A program made the position numbers and the translations under genes. Of a DNA stretch of 7,368 nt, positions 7,129-7,368 are shown one piece after another. Below the pieces are notes generated by a model. That model was not told the origin of the DNA. It made no database searches and worked only from the letters and a program-made list of their open reading frames with translations. How positions within the stretch are numbered: position 1 is the first letter of the stretch; the number at the start of each line of letters is the position of its first letter. The DNA is from Cycloclasticus sp. (lineage in GTDB: Bacteria; Pseudomonadota; Gammaproteobacteria; Methylococcales; Cycloclasticaceae): positions 2,749 through 10,116 of the forward strand of contig JAESRY010000010.1 in the NCBI GenBank assembly GCA_016764415.1, written 5' to 3'.

Positions 7129-7368
7129 TTAGTCTATTAAACGCCCTACATCTATAAAAACAGCTAGCGTCATAAAACCAATCAAAACAAAAATACCTAG
7201 GCGCATGAATCCAGCTTGAACATTTTCTGATAGCGGCTTACCTTTAATAGCCTCTATCAAATAAAAGAATAAGTGCCCGCCGTCTAACATCGGTATTGGG
7301 AGCAAATTCATCACGCCCAAACTGATGCTAACAAACGCCAAAAACTTTAAAAAAGACACCAGCCCAAT
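7129..7368 (-). CDS. rseP: RseP, inner-membrane zinc site-2 protease (C-terminal part)
   Basis: Only the last 79 codons are in the window. The frame stays open to the right edge, so the gene continues beyond it and its start is not seen. RseP cuts the anti-sigma factor RseA within the membrane after DegS cleavage, releasing sigma-E. It also clears remnant signal peptides. The visible part begins inside a membrane segment (about residues 3-27 of the fragment). NLLPIPMLDGGH (21-32) follows, with Asp29 of the LDG motif being the zinc ligand (Asp402 in E. coli). A short polar stretch EAIKGKPLSENVQ comes next, then the final transmembrane helix (about 53-76) ending at GRLID. The HExxH half of the active site lies outside the window. 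The stop codon directly abuts an in-frame ATG (7128-7126) that opens the long upstream extension of the bamA frame. Confidence 0.95.
   Translation of the reverse strand: MGLVSFLKFLAFVSISLGVMNLLPIPMLDGGHLFFYLIEAIKGKPLSENVQAGFMRLGIFVLIGFMTLAVFIDVGRLID

Noticed and set aside
1..7368. A hidden novel system, mobile element, CRISPR array or RNA gene
   Set aside because: All but about 250 bases are covered by eight well-known core genes in their classical order. No direct repeats, integrase or transposase genes, tRNA-like structures or compositional breaks were seen.

Overview
This window is a compact, single-strand segment of a bacterial chromosome. All eight genes lie on the minus strand, in transcription order rseP (3' end only), bamA, skp/ompH, lpxD, fabZ, lpxA, lpxB and rnhB. 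The order matches the envelope-biogenesis cluster of Escherichia coli and many other Gammaproteobacteria. In E. coli the next gene would be dnaE, but the window ends three bases after the rnhB stop. The DNA looks A+T-rich (roughly 60% by eye). Gene order and protein sequences point to a gammaproteobacterium with a lipid A-containing outer membrane. The species cannot be fixed from the sequence alone. LpxA resembles the Pseudomonas-type enzyme more than the E. coli one at its acyl-chain ruler position.

Layout from the right edge (transcription start side) to the left: 7368-7129 is the C-terminal 79 codons of RseP, with the LDG zinc-ligand motif. 7128-6994 is a 135-bp gap containing a good sigma70-type promoter (TTGAGT, 17 bp, TATACT). 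6993-4642 is BamA from a GTG start. 4611-4102 is Skp from a TTG start with a strong ribosome binding site. LpxD (4083-3061), FabZ (3064-2612) and LpxA (2615-1845) follow, with 4-bp ATGA overlaps at lpxD/fabZ and fabZ/lpxA. An 87-bp gap precedes LpxB (1757-582), which overlaps RnhB (585-4) by another ATGA.

The genes form one functional theme. RseP is the inner-membrane protease of the sigma-E envelope stress cascade. BamA inserts outer-membrane proteins, and Skp chaperones them across the periplasm. LpxA, LpxD and LpxB carry out the UDP-sugar acylation and disaccharide-forming steps of lipid A synthesis. FabZ supplies the elongation cycle that competes with LpxA and LpxD for hydroxyacyl-ACP. 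RnhB removes ribonucleotides and RNA from DNA and appears to travel with the cluster.

The region is ordinary core genome. No mobile element, RNA gene, CRISPR array or previously undescribed system is visible. The points worth a second look are small: corrected starts for bamA and skp, a promoter between rseP and bamA, an unusual C-terminal Ile in BamA, a Met at the LpxA chain-length ruler position, and the unusual lpxA-lpxB gap.
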